Shown piece by piece: positions 1 through 7,818 of a stretch of 64,000 nt of DNA (within the stretch, counting starts at the first letter, position 1; the number at the start of each line of letters is the position of its first letter). The DNA comes from CAWINH01 sp963837425 (lineage in GTDB: Bacteria > Chloroflexota > Limnocylindria > QHBO01): the NCBI GenBank assembly GCA_963837425.1, contig CAWINH010000009.1, forward strand, positions 62,001 to 126,000, written 5' to 3'. The notes under the pieces were generated by a model that made no database searches, was not told where the DNA came from, and saw only the letters and a program-made list of their open reading frames with translations. The position numbers and the translations under genes are program-made.

Positions 1-1
1 C

Positions 2-2290
2 CGCCCGCAAGCGGAGCGTCCGACTCCTCCTAGCAACCACCGCATCCGGGACCTCGTCGCCACCCTGATCGCGGTCGCCCTGCTCCCGGCCCTGCTTACC
101 GTGAGCCTGACGGCCCGGGCGTCCGGCCCGTCGTTGCGCGTCGACGGGACGGCGATCGTGGCGGCGCAGGTGAAGGTGACGGGTGCCGCATTCACGCCGA
201 GGTCCCGTGTCCAGCTGACCTGGGACGGCTCCGCCAGCCGGATGCCACGCGTCCGGATCGAGCGCTCGGGCGACTTCTCGACCTCGATCACGGTCCCCGC
301 CACGACCGCGGGAAGCCACACCCTCGCAGCACGATCCATCGCATCAGGAAAGGGGCGCCGGCGCTCGGCGACGAAGATCCTCGCGTCAGTGACGATTAAC
401 GTCGTGGAGCCGAGCGCCGTCACGCGCGACGCCTCGCCGACCCCGAGCCTCTCCCCGGCGTCGGGCCTGCGGGCGACCCCCACCGTCTCGCCGACCCCGT
501 CGCCCAGCGCCGCCAAGCTTTCCGCCCCGGCGCAGGCGGGCGGCTCGCTGACCCTGCCGGTCCGCGCCGCCTTCTACTACCCGTGGTTCCCCGAGGCGTG
601 GAAACAGCAGGGGATGAATCCCTTCACGCGCTACCAGCCAGAGCTCGGCTACTACAACGGCTCTGACACATCGGTGATCCGCCAGCAGGTCGGGTGGATG
701 CAGGCTGGCGGCATCCAGGCCGGCATCGCCTCCTGGTGGGGCGCCGGCTCGGGGACCGACGACCGGATCGGAGCGTTGCTGGCGAATGCCGGCAGCTTCC
801 GCTGGACGATCTACTACGAGGCCGAGGGGAGCAACAACCCATCGAGCTCCCAGATCGGCACCGACCTTGCCTACCTCGAAGCCCACTACACGTCGTCCTC
901 AGCCTGGTTGCGGATCAACGGCAAGCCGGTGATCTTCGTCTACGGCGGCGCGGAGACCTGCGCCATGGCCGACCGGTGGGCCGCCGCGCCGCATCGGTCC
1001 GACTTCTACGTCGTCCTCAAGGTATTCCCCGGCTACCGGTCCTGCGCGCATCAGCCGGACTCCTGGCACCAGTACGGGCCGGCGGTCGCCGAGGATCACC
1101 AGGCCGGATACAGCTTCACGATCAGCCCGGGCTTCTGGAAGGCAAACGAATCCGCTCCGCGGCTTGCCCGCGACCGGAGCGGCTGGGCGAAGAACGTGGC
1201 CGACATGGTGGCCTCCGGCGAGCCATGGCAGCTGATCACGACCTTCAACGAGTGGGGCGAGGGGACCGCAATCGAGCCCGCCACCGCCTGGGGCAGCGCC
1301 TACCTCGACGTCCTGGCCGGTCACGCGGCCGCCGTTGGCGGCTCCGCCACAACTCCCGTGCCCACGCCCGTGGCCACGCCCACCCCGAAGCCGGCTCCGG
1401 CCTCCACGCCCGGCCCGACCCCAAAGCCGACCCCGAAGCCAACCCCCAAGCCGACGCCTCAGCCCACCCCGAAGCCGACCCCGGCGCCCACCCCGGCATC
1501 TGGCTCCGGCCCGATCCGCCACGTCGTCGTGGTCTGGCTCGAGAACGAGGAGAGCACCGGCGTGACGGCGTCGTCCATGCCGTATCTGCACGGGCTGGGG
1601 CAGACGTACGGAGTGGCCACCCAGTTCTACGGCGTGTCGCATCCGAGCCTGCCCAACTACCTGGCACTCTGGTCAGGGTCCACGCAGGGTGTGTCCGATG
1701 ACGCCGTGCACAGTTTCTCGGGCGCCAGCCTGAGCAACCAGTTCGCGAACGCCGGGCTGTCGTGGCGCAGCTACATGCAGAACTACCCGACGAGCTCCGG
1801 CTGCCATACCGGCTCCAGCTACTCGGGCGGGGTCGACCTGACCGGCGTGTCCGGGACCTACGTGCGGAAGCACGACCCGGCCATGAGCTTCACGTATGTT
1901 TCCGGCTCGTCGCAGTGCAACAACATCCAGCCGCTCGCGAACTTCGACCCGAGCGTGAGCTTCGCGTTCGTGGCGCCGAACCTGTGCAACGACGCGCACG
2001 ACTGCCCGCTTTCGACCGCGGATACCTTCCTCAAGGGGTTCCTGCCGCACGTGTTCAACGCCCCGGACTGGGCGCACACGCTGCTCGTGGTGAGCTTCGA
2101 CGAGGGTTCGTCGGGGACGAACGGCGGCGGGCATATCTACACGATGGTCGCGCGGGCGGGTCTGAGCGGCTTCAGCAGCGCCACGACGCACAACCACTAC
2201 GGGCTGCTCCGCACGATCGAGCAGGTGTTCGGCCTGCCCTGCCTGGGCGCGGCCTGCAGCGCGACGCCGCTGAACGAATTCCTCCCCTGA
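2..2290 (+). CDS. Secreted GH99-like glycosidase fused to SapM/AcpA-type phosphatase (5' partial)
   Basis: The frame is open to the left window edge, and a signal-peptide-like hydrophobic stretch (LIAVALLPALLTVSL, about nt 68-112) begins before the first in-frame GTG (101), so the true start lies outside the window. After a short beta-rich segment (nt 120-400) and a Ser/Pro linker comes a domain of about 250 residues (nt 560-1320) with the GH99/GH71-like signs FYYPWF, YYEAEG and FNEWGEGTAIEP; in the GH99 alpha-mannan endo-hydrolase family the Glu residues of the NEWxEGTxIEP segment are near the catalytic centre. A Pro-Thr-Lys repeat linker (nt 1350-1500) leads to a phosphoesterase-family domain (PF04185-like; HVVVVWLENEES, HPSLPNYLALWSG, LLVVSFDEG), as in secreted acid phosphatases and PI3P phosphatases. 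Predicted to act outside the cell on phosphorylated or mannose-type glycans. Domain calls are firm at family level, the substrate is not. Confidence 0.8.
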   Translation, partial: RPQAERPTPPSNHRIRDLVATLIAVALLPALLTVSLTARASGPSLRVDGTAIVAAQVKVTGAAFTPRSRVQLTWDGSASRMPRVRIERSGDFSTSITVPATTAGSHTLAARSIASGKGRRRSATKILASVTINVVEPSAVTRDASPTPSLSPASGLRATPTVSPTPSPSAAKLSAPAQAGGSLTLPVRAAFYYPWFPEAWKQQGMNPFTRYQPELGYYNGSDTSVIRQQVGWMQAGGIQAGIASWWGAGSGTDDRIGALLANAGSFRWTIYYEAEGSNNPSSSQIGTDLAYLEAHYTSSSAWLRINGKPVIFVYGGAETCAMADRWAAAPHRSDFYVVLKVFPGYRSCAHQPDSWHQYGPAVAEDHQAGYSFTISPGFWKANESAPRLARDRSGWAKNVADMVASGEPWQLITTFNEWGEGTAIEPATAWGSAYLDVLAGHAAAVGGSATTPVPTPVATPTPKPAPASTPGPTPKPTPKPTPKPTPQPTPKPTPAPTPASGSGPIRHVVVVWLENEESTGVTASSMPYLHGLGQTYGVATQFYGVSHPSLPNYLALWSGSTQGVSDDAVHSFSGASLSNQFANAGLSWRSYMQNYPTSSGCHTGSSYSGGVDLTGVSGTYVRKHDPAMSFTYVSGSSQCNNIQPLANFDPSVSFAFVAPNLCNDAHDCPLSTADTFLKGFLPHVFNAPDWAHTLLVVSFDEGSSGTNGGGHIYTMVARAGLSGFSSATTHNHYGLLRTIEQVFGLPCLGAACSATPLNEFLP

Positions 2291-2332
2291 GGAGCGGGCT
2301 GGCCGACCTTCCGATCGGGTAGGGCAGACCCG

Positions 2333-2692
2333 TCAGCGACCGGCGGCGAGGAGTGCGTCCACCTCGTCGACTGACATCGCCCGCCCCGCGGCATAGGCGT
2401 GCTCGAAGGCCTCGTCCCCGAGGCCGGCTCGCGCCTCCGTGGCGGGGTCCGGGAGCCTGAGCGTCTGGAACGGGGTGGCCATCTCGCCGAGCGGCTCGCG
2501 GAGCACGTCCACCTCCACGCCGCCGGCATCGGCAAATGCGCCGCGCAGGAGGGCCTGGTGGCGCTCGAGGATCGCCGGGAAGGCGGTCCCCAGCGCCTGC
2601 ACGAGGCGCGTCGAACCCTCGATGTCCGAGAAGAGGAAGGTCAGCGTCCCGGTCGGTAGCGCGGGGCCGGCGACGCGCCCTGCATCCGCCAT
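2333..2692 (-). pseudogene. Deletion remnant of a cyclase-ATPase-TPR regulator
   Basis: The 119-residue frame starts like a class III cyclase-domain regulator (PTGTLTFLFSDIEGSTRL, closely matching the genes at 33811 and 63654) and then, near nt 2500 and before the second metal motif (T-E-G-D), jumps to the C-terminal tail type seen in these long proteins (GDEAFEHAYAAGRAMS; compare GDEAVEAALALGRALD at the end of the gene at 33811). The NB-ARC and TPR middle, about 700 residues, is missing. The simplest reading is an in-frame internal deletion of a once 800-900-residue gene. It keeps a clean ATG and TGA, so a small protein might still be made, but it cannot be a working cyclase. It lies divergent from the MMPL gene. 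Confidence 0.7.
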
Positions 2693-2764
2693 CGAAGGAG
2701 CATACGCCCGGGTTAACACGGGGTGCGTAGGCTTGTCGGCCACTATGCCGATCGAGACGCAGCC

Positions 2765-5026
2765 GTGACCGGACCATCGACCTCGCACCGCCCCGGAGAG
2801 CCGGCGACCGTGCGGGTCGCGATGTGGACCTCGCGCCATCGCTGGCCGGTGGCCGCGGGCTGGTTCCTGGCCACGATCGGCCTCTTCGTGGCCAGCCTGG
2901 CGCTGGGCGGGATTCGGACCGACGATCCGAACGGCAATCCGAACGACGTGAAGACCGAGTCCGCCCGCGCGTACGAAGTGTTCAATGCCGGCGGCAGCGG
3001 CACGCCCTCGGAGTCGGTGACGATCGTCGTCACGCATCCCGGACTGACGGTCGCCGATCCGGCGTTTTCCGCGTTCGTCAGCGGGGCGGTCGCGCAGCTC
3101 CAGGCCCTGACCGTCGACCAGGGCGATACCGTGGTGCCGGCCTTTGACGAGGTGCAGGATCCGACGGCGGCTGCACCCCAGCAGGGGCTGGTGGCACCGG
3201 ACCGATCGGCGGTGCGTATCGTCGGACGCATCGACGGCGATCAGGCGGCGATCGAAAACCACCTCGTGCCGGTGCGGCAGGCCATCGGCTCGCTGGAGGC
3301 GAACACCGACGGATTCGTCGTGCACTCGGTGAGCCAGACGCTCACGAACCAGGACATCACCGAGCTCATCAACAGCAGCCTGGATCGGACCTTCGTCACG
3401 ATCGGGCTGACCTTCATCATCCTGCTCATCACCTTCGGCGCGTTCGTCGCCTCGCTCGTGCCGCTGGTGCTGGCGATCAGCGCGCTGCTGGCCGCCTTCG
3501 GCATCCTGGGCCTGTTCAGCCAGGTGGTCACCCCGGCCAGCCCGTACGCCACCCAGCTGATCGTGCTCATTGGCCTGGCCGTGTCCGTCGACTACTCGCT
3601 GTTCATGATCACCCGCTTCCGCTCGGAGCGGCGGCTGGGCCGTGGCAAGCTGCTGGCCATCGAGACGGCGAGCAGCACCGCCGGGCGCGCGGTCTTCTTC
3701 AGCGGCCTGGCGGTCATGATCTCGATCGCGAGCCTGTTCTTCATCGACGTCTCGATCTTCCGCTCCATGGCGATCGGCACCATCGGCGTCATTCTGGTGG
3801 CGGTCATCGGAAGCCTGACCTTCCTGCCCGCCACCCTCGCGATCCTCGGCGATCGCGTGAACACGGGCCGGGTCCCGTACTTCGGGCGCGATCGTGGTGA
3901 GGGAAGCGGCCTGTGGGCCCGGCTCGTTTCGGCCGTGATGCGGCGGCCGGGCCGCCTCGCCGTGCTGGCGGCGGCGTTTCTCCTGTTCCTCGCGGTCCCG
4001 GTCACGCATCTCCGCATCGGCATCACCGACTTCAGCTCGTTTCCCAACCAGATCGACGGCGTGCAGGCGGTCAAGCTGCTGAACGAGAAGTGGCCGCAGG
4101 GGAGCACGCTCAGCCTCCAGGTGGTCGTCACCGGCTTCGACCGCGCGGACACCAAGGCGGCGGTCGAGACATTCCAGGAGACGGGGCTCAGCGTCGAGGG
4201 GTTGAGCGGTCCGGTGACGGTCACTCCGTCCGTGGACGGCAAGGTGGCCCTCATCTCATTCACCCTGGCGGGCGCCCAGAACGACCTCGCCAGCCAGGCG
4301 GTGGTGCGCGAGATGCGGAGCTCGGTGGTACCTGACGCGTTCGGCAATCTCGACGGCGTCCGTGCCTACGTCACCGGGGCCGCGGCCCAGGCCCTCGACA
4401 TCACCGGGATCTATCTCGACTCAATGCCGCTCGTCTTCGGGTTCGTGCTCGGGCTCTCGTTCCTGCTCCTGCTCGTCGTCTTTCACTCGATCGTGATCCC
4501 GATCAAGGCGATTCTGCTCAACCTGCTCTCCACGGCGGCCGCCTTCGGGGTCATGGTGGCCGTCTTCCAGGACGGGATCCTGGGCCACGCGTTCGGGCTC
4601 GAGCAGTCGAGCGTCATCGAGAGCTGGGTGCCCATCTTCGTGTTCGCGATCCTGTTCGGCCTCTCGATGGACTACCACGTCTTCATCCTCACCAGGGTGA
4701 AGGAGGCGCGCGACCGCGGGCTCGAATCGCGTCCGGCGATCGCGCGGGGGATCGCCATCACGGCCGGCACCATCACCAGCGCGGCCACGATCATGGTCCT
4801 CGTCTTCGCCGCCTTCGTGACGATCCCGTTCGCGTTCATCCAGGAACTGGGCCTGGGGCTGGCGGTCGCCGTCCTTCTCGACGCGACCGTGGTCCGGAGC
4901 GTGCTGCTCCCCGCCACCATGACGCTCCTGGGCGACTGGAACTGGTGGCTGCCCGGGTTCCTGCGCTGGCTGCCGAGGGTGACGATCGAGGGCGAGCCGG
5001 AGGTTGATGCCGAGGCGGTGAGCTAG
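2765..5026 (+). CDS. MMPL/RND-family membrane transporter
   Basis: A 753-residue inner-membrane protein with two homologous halves, each one membrane helix, an extracytoplasmic domain and five or six further helices. The second-half-of-TM4 signatures of MMPL proteins occur in both halves: VSVDYSLFMITRFRSE (about nt 3580-3630) and LSMDYHVFILTRVKEA (about 4660-4705), where the Asp-Tyr pair belongs to the proton relay. MMPL proteins export lipids, siderophores or hydrophobic compounds; the cargo here is unknown. I place the start at GTG 2765; GTG 2723 in the same frame would add 14 residues, and neither has a clear ribosome-binding site. The stop shares a CTAG with the stop of the convergent arsC-like gene. 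Confidence 0.85.
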   Translation: MTGPSTSHRPGEPATVRVAMWTSRHRWPVAAGWFLATIGLFVASLALGGIRTDDPNGNPNDVKTESARAYEVFNAGGSGTPSESVTIVVTHPGLTVADPAFSAFVSGAVAQLQALTVDQGDTVVPAFDEVQDPTAAAPQQGLVAPDRSAVRIVGRIDGDQAAIENHLVPVRQAIGSLEANTDGFVVHSVSQTLTNQDITELINSSLDRTFVTIGLTFIILLITFGAFVASLVPLVLAISALLAAFGILGLFSQVVTPASPYATQLIVLIGLAVSVDYSLFMITRFRSERRLGRGKLLAIETASSTAGRAVFFSGLAVMISIASLFFIDVSIFRSMAIGTIGVILVAVIGSLTFLPATLAILGDRVNTGRVPYFGRDRGEGSGLWARLVSAVMRRPGRLAVLAAAFLLFLAVPVTHLRIGITDFSSFPNQIDGVQAVKLLNEKWPQGSTLSLQVVVTGFDRADTKAAVETFQETGLSVEGLSGPVTVTPSVDGKVALISFTLAGAQNDLASQAVVREMRSSVVPDAFGNLDGVRAYVTGAAAQALDITGIYLDSMPLVFGFVLGLSFLLLLVVFHSIVIPIKAILLNLLSTAAAFGVMVAVFQDGILGHAFGLEQSSVIESWVPIFVFAILFGLSMDYHVFILTRVKEARDRGLESRPAIARGIAITAGTITSAATIMVLVFAAFVTIPFAFIQELGLGLAVAVLLDATVVRSVLLPATMTLLGDWNWWLPGFLRWLPRVTIEGEPEVDAEAVS

Positions 5027-5667
5027 GCCTGCGGCTTCACCCCGAGCTCGTCGAGCAGGCCGCGAACGCGCCGCTCGAGGTCATCCCGGATCGGCCTCAC
5101 CTCCGCGACCGGCTTGCCGGCCGGATCGTCGAGCTCCCAATCGACGTAGCGCTTACCCGGGTAGACGGGGCATGCGTCGCCGCAGCCCATGGTGACGATG
5201 ACGTCCGCGGCGCGGACGATCTCGTCCGCCCATGGCTGGGGGAGCTCGCCGCTGATGTCGATGCCTTTCTCGGCCATGGCGGCCACGGCCGCCTGGTTCA
5301 CCTGGTCTGCCGGCTCCGAGCCACCCGAGAAGACGTCCACCCGATCGCCGCCCAGATGGCGCATGAAGCCGGCCGCCATCTGGGAACGGCCGGCATTGTG
5401 GACGCACAGGAAGAGGACGCTCGGATTCAGATCGGTCCGGCCCGATTCGAGGCGGACGAAGGCGCGCAGCCGATCGTTCGTCAGCCGTTCGACGAGGACA
5501 GGCAGCCAGTTCGTGATCCGGCTCTTTGGCAGCAGGATGTCGAGCGACTCGGTCATGAAGCGCTCGATCGTCTCGACGTTCATGCGCCCCTGCCATCGCC
5601 GATGGAGCGTCACGGCCGCGCTCCTGATCTGGAGCTGCTCGGCGGTTGTCAGCCTGGCCGTGGTCAT
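5023..5667 (-). CDS. arsC: Arsenate reductase of the low-molecular-weight phosphatase type with N-terminal helical domain
   Basis: This 214-residue protein carries a low-molecular-weight tyrosine phosphatase/ArsC fold from about residue 80: P-loop CVHNAGRS, the resolving pair in MGCGDACP, and the acid loop DWELDDP. The three-cysteine pattern (P-loop Cys plus CxxxxxC-type pair) is that of thioredoxin-coupled arsenate reductases, which reduce arsenate to arsenite. The first 75 residues form a helical bundle (EQLQIRSAAVTLHRRW to RLTNDRLRAFVRLES) like the three-helix dimerization domain found in front of actinobacterial ArsC proteins. The ATG overlaps the TGA of the upstream ArsR-phosphatase gene by 4 nt (ATGA), so the two are co-translated. 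No arsenite pump gene is visible next to it. Confidence 0.85.
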   Translation of the reverse strand: MTTARLTTAEQLQIRSAAVTLHRRWQGRMNVETIERFMTESLDILLPKSRITNWLPVLVERLTNDRLRAFVRLESGRTDLNPSVLFLCVHNAGRSQMAAGFMRHLGGDRVDVFSGGSEPADQVNQAAVAAMAEKGIDISGELPQPWADEIVRAADVIVTMGCGDACPVYPGKRYVDWELDDPAGKPVAEVRPIRDDLERRVRGLLDELGVKPQA

Positions 5668-6326
5668 GTGATGCGTTCTCCTTCGATGAGTCGATCGACG
5701 CGAGCCGCGATGTCGGCAAAGGCGGTGCGGAATGCCGAGCGGGTGCCGACGCGAACCGGATCGGGCACCGACCAATGGAGCGACGGCGCCGAGAACGGGA
5801 GGCCCGCCTCGTGGGCGAGATCGCACACCGAGATCACGAGATCCGGAGCACTCCCGACGCTGGAATACCCCTTGGGCTGCGCCCCCGCCAGGTCGAGCTC
5901 GAATTCCGCAGCGGTTCTGACGGCCATCGGGTGCACGCGCGCGCTCGGATGGGTGCCCGCGCTGTCCGCCGTCCCGTCGGTGCGCCGGCGCCAGAGCGCC
6001 GCGGCGAACTGCGATCGTGCCGAGTTGTGGGTGCAGACGAAGAGCACTGCGTTGGGCCGGAGGTGCGGGACCTCGAGCGGCCCGTCGAGTCGGTCGGGGC
6101 GAAGGGTGATGTAGCGGCGGCGGCGATCGCCATCCGACGCGCGTCGCCGGATGAGCCCGGCTCCCTCCAGTACCCCGAGGTGGTGCGCAGCCGCGTTGCC
6201 CGGCAGGCCGGCCGCCGCGGCCAGCTCCTGGAACGTCCGGTCGCCGGTCGCAAGCTCGTCGACCATGCGGAGCCGGCTCGCATCGCCGAGCGCGGCATGG
6301 ACTCTGGCGCGGTCTTCGATCTGCAT
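5664..6326 (-). CDS. ArsR-family repressor fused to low-molecular-weight phosphatase domain
   Basis: A 220-residue fusion. Residues 1-80 form a winged helix of the ArsR/SmtB family (recognition region LPGNAAAHHLGVLEGAGLI). Residues about 90-215 form a low-molecular-weight phosphatase/ArsC domain with P-loop CTHNSARS and acid loop SVPDPVR, but it lacks the GCxxxCP pair of a thioredoxin-linked arsenate reductase, so it may be a sensor or a phosphatase with another thiol partner. It is the first gene of a two-gene operon with arsC. The ATG at 6326 follows a -10-like TATCAT by only 8 nt and has no leader, suggesting a leaderless mRNA. A perfect dyad overlaps that -10 element, fitting autorepression. 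Confidence 0.85.
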   Translation of the reverse strand: MQIEDRARVHAALGDASRLRMVDELATGDRTFQELAAAAGLPGNAAAHHLGVLEGAGLIRRRASDGDRRRRYITLRPDRLDGPLEVPHLRPNAVLFVCTHNSARSQFAAALWRRRTDGTADSAGTHPSARVHPMAVRTAAEFELDLAGAQPKGYSSVGSAPDLVISVCDLAHEAGLPFSAPSLHWSVPDPVRVGTRSAFRTAFADIAARVDRLIEGERIT

Positions 6327-6328
6327 CC

Positions 6329-6366
6329 ACTCAGATGATACTGAGTCAATAGTAGCTGAGTCAATA
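6329..6366 (-). promoter_or_regulatory. Promoter and operator of the arsR-arsC operon
   Basis: Read on the minus strand: TTGACT (plus-strand 6359-6364), an 18-nt spacer, then TATCAT (6335-6340), a near-consensus sigma-70 promoter. A perfect 6-6-6 inverted repeat ACTCAG-N6-CTGAGT (6329-6346) is centred on the -10 element. The 11-mer that reads CTGAGTCAATA on the plus strand occurs twice, at 6341-6351 and 6356-6366, so a second half-site overlaps the -35. The start codon ends at 6326, only 8 nt from the -10, so transcription would start at or next to the ATG. The layout suits an ArsR repressor that blocks its own promoter. Confidence 0.75.
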
Positions 6367-6405
6367 CCCGACCACGGGAGCCCGGTCAGCCGCCGGCCAT
6401 CACCC

Positions 6406-6681
6406 TCATGATTCGGACCGCTCGTACGTCACCTTGTAGTACGTGATCCCGAAGGGTCGGATCGAGTACTCGTTCGACGAGACGACCCGGTAGCCGCGGC
6501 GCGCCATGGCCGCGGCATCATCCTCCATCTCGCGGATCGCGCGCTGCTGCCAGCCATTCATGCTGCGCGAGGCCATGGCCCAGGCCAGAAGGGGGCTCAG
6601 CAGGCCGAGCAGCCCGCCGCGCCCGTAAGTCTTGACGACGAGGGGCTCGGGGCTCGCGCGAACGCGTTGCGACAGGCTCAC
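6406..6681 (-). CDS. Small hypothetical protein
   Basis: A 91-residue frame from GTG 6681. I see one possible membrane-associated stretch (GLLGLLSPLLAWAM, about residues 27-40), then a helical, charged part (QQRAIREMEDDAAAMARRGY) and an ending YSIRPFGITYYKVTYERSE that looks like the beta-strand tail of small actinobacterial/Chloroflexota proteins carrying a G-Y-x-V segment before a short membrane part. I do not recognise a function. It is divergent from the DUF6390 gene, with about 105 nt between starts, and downstream of nothing obvious. Codon composition matches the surroundings, so I consider it probably real. Confidence 0.5.
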   Translation of the reverse strand: MSLSQRVRASPEPLVVKTYGRGGLLGLLSPLLAWAMASRSMNGWQQRAIREMEDDAAAMARRGYRVVSSNEYSIRPFGITYYKVTYERSES

Positions 6682-6786
6682 CGGCGGAGGATAGCAGCCG
6701 CCCTGGCGCGCAGGCCGTTCGGCATGGTGCCGAACGGCGGATCGGCTCCTGACACCGGCACGCCCGCGTTCCACCGTTGGGTCGAG

Positions 6787-7554
6787 ATGAGCACCGATGG
6801 CGCAACCCTCTTCGCGCGCTATGCGTACCCGCCCAACGAGCTCGGCTACTGCGGCCCGGACGACCATGCGGCGTTGCTCGCCTACGCGGCGGCCGGGACG
6901 AGCGATCCCGGTCTGGCCCAGCTGGCGCGCCGCTTCGCAGGCGCCTGGCCGTACCTCGAGCTGATCGCCGCCGGGACGTCGGGCGGTCAACCGCTCGACC
7001 GCCGCGTGGTCGAGGCGTACTGGCTGGGGAACGGCCTGCTGGATAGCGTCGGCATCACCGGCTTCGGCAACTCGATGCTCGACCGCTTCCGGAAGCTCGC
7101 CGGCCGACACTGGGACTACCTGGCGGAGGCGATCGAGGTCGGGGCGCGGCCCACCCACAGCTTCCACGTCTTCGGGATCTACCCGTGGGTCGGCCTGCTC
7201 AACGGTGAGCGGCCGGAGCATCCGCTCCACATCCTGGACCGCTGCCGCATCCGGTGGGGGCGCGTGCAGAGCGTCGACGGCGACTCCGCGGTCGTCGTCT
7301 CACGTCCGCTCGAGTGGGACGGCCGGCGCCTGGCGCTCGGCAGCGCCCGCGCGGAGGCGGTGACCCTCGGGGTCGGCGGCATCGGCCTCGCGCGCGACAT
7401 CGTGCCCGGCGAGAACGTTGCGTTGCACTGGGACTGGATCTGCGATCGGCTCAGCCCGCGGCAGCTCGAGAATCTGCGCCGGTCCACGCTGCTCCAGCTC
7501 GACGTCACGAACCGGCGCGTCGCACATCCGGCCCCCGCCGCGATCCTGGCCTAG
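6787..7554 (+). CDS. DUF6390-type protein, possible hydrogenase accessory factor
   Basis: A 255-residue soluble protein starting MSTDGATLFARYAYPPNELG followed by Y-C-G-P-D-D. This opening is how I recognise the DUF6390 family, for which no function is established. The frame extends upstream to ATG 6724 and further, but the family-like opening favours 6787. Visible features are the Cys-Gly-Pro-Asp segment near residue 20, a histidine- and tryptophan-rich middle (RHWDYL, THSFHVFGIYPWVG) and a C-terminal half resembling a small beta domain (residues about 160-235). It ends tail to tail with hypC, both genes using one shared CTAG as stop. Because hypC serves only NiFe hydrogenase assembly, and a 3b hydrogenase lies 10 kb away, a hydrogenase-related role is my inference. 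Confidence 0.65.
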   Translation: MSTDGATLFARYAYPPNELGYCGPDDHAALLAYAAAGTSDPGLAQLARRFAGAWPYLELIAAGTSGGQPLDRRVVEAYWLGNGLLDSVGITGFGNSMLDRFRKLAGRHWDYLAEAIEVGARPTHSFHVFGIYPWVGLLNGERPEHPLHILDRCRIRWGRVQSVDGDSAVVVSRPLEWDGRRLALGSARAEAVTLGVGGIGLARDIVPGENVALHWDWICDRLSPRQLENLRRSTLLQLDVTNRRVAHPAPAAILA

Positions 7555-7769
7555 GCGATCGCCTCCGCCTCGCGGAGCACCCGCGTCAGCTCCTCGGCCT
7601 CGGCCGCGTCGATGATCCCCACGATGCTGCCCGCCGAGACGATGACCCAGTCGCCCGTGCGAACCTCGGGAGCGAACAGGGTCATGGCGTGCAGCCGGCG
7701 GCCGCCGATCTCGACGCTCGCCCCGCGTGGATCGATGGCGGTCACCCGGCCCGGGAGCGTGATGCACAT
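7551..7769 (-). CDS. hypC: Hydrogenase maturation chaperone HypC
   Basis: A 72-residue protein of the HypC/HybG family. It begins MCITLPGRV; the cysteine directly after the start Met is the invariant residue that, in known HypC proteins, binds the Fe(CN)2CO unit with HypD and carries it to the hydrogenase large subunit. That motif fixes the start at 7769, although the frame is open further upstream. The remaining sequence (IDPRGASVEIGG, VRTGDWVIVSAGSIVGIID) matches the family's small beta barrel. No hypA, B, D, E or F gene is in the window, so the rest of the maturation set must be elsewhere. It probably serves the 3b hydrogenase at 17-21 kb. Confidence 0.9.
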   Translation of the reverse strand: MCITLPGRVTAIDPRGASVEIGGRRLHAMTLFAPEVRTGDWVIVSAGSIVGIIDAAEAEELTRVLREAEAIA

Positions 7770-7818
7770 CGAGACCATGACACCGCGCCGGCGGCGCTGC
7801 GTAACGTGCCGTCCGGCC

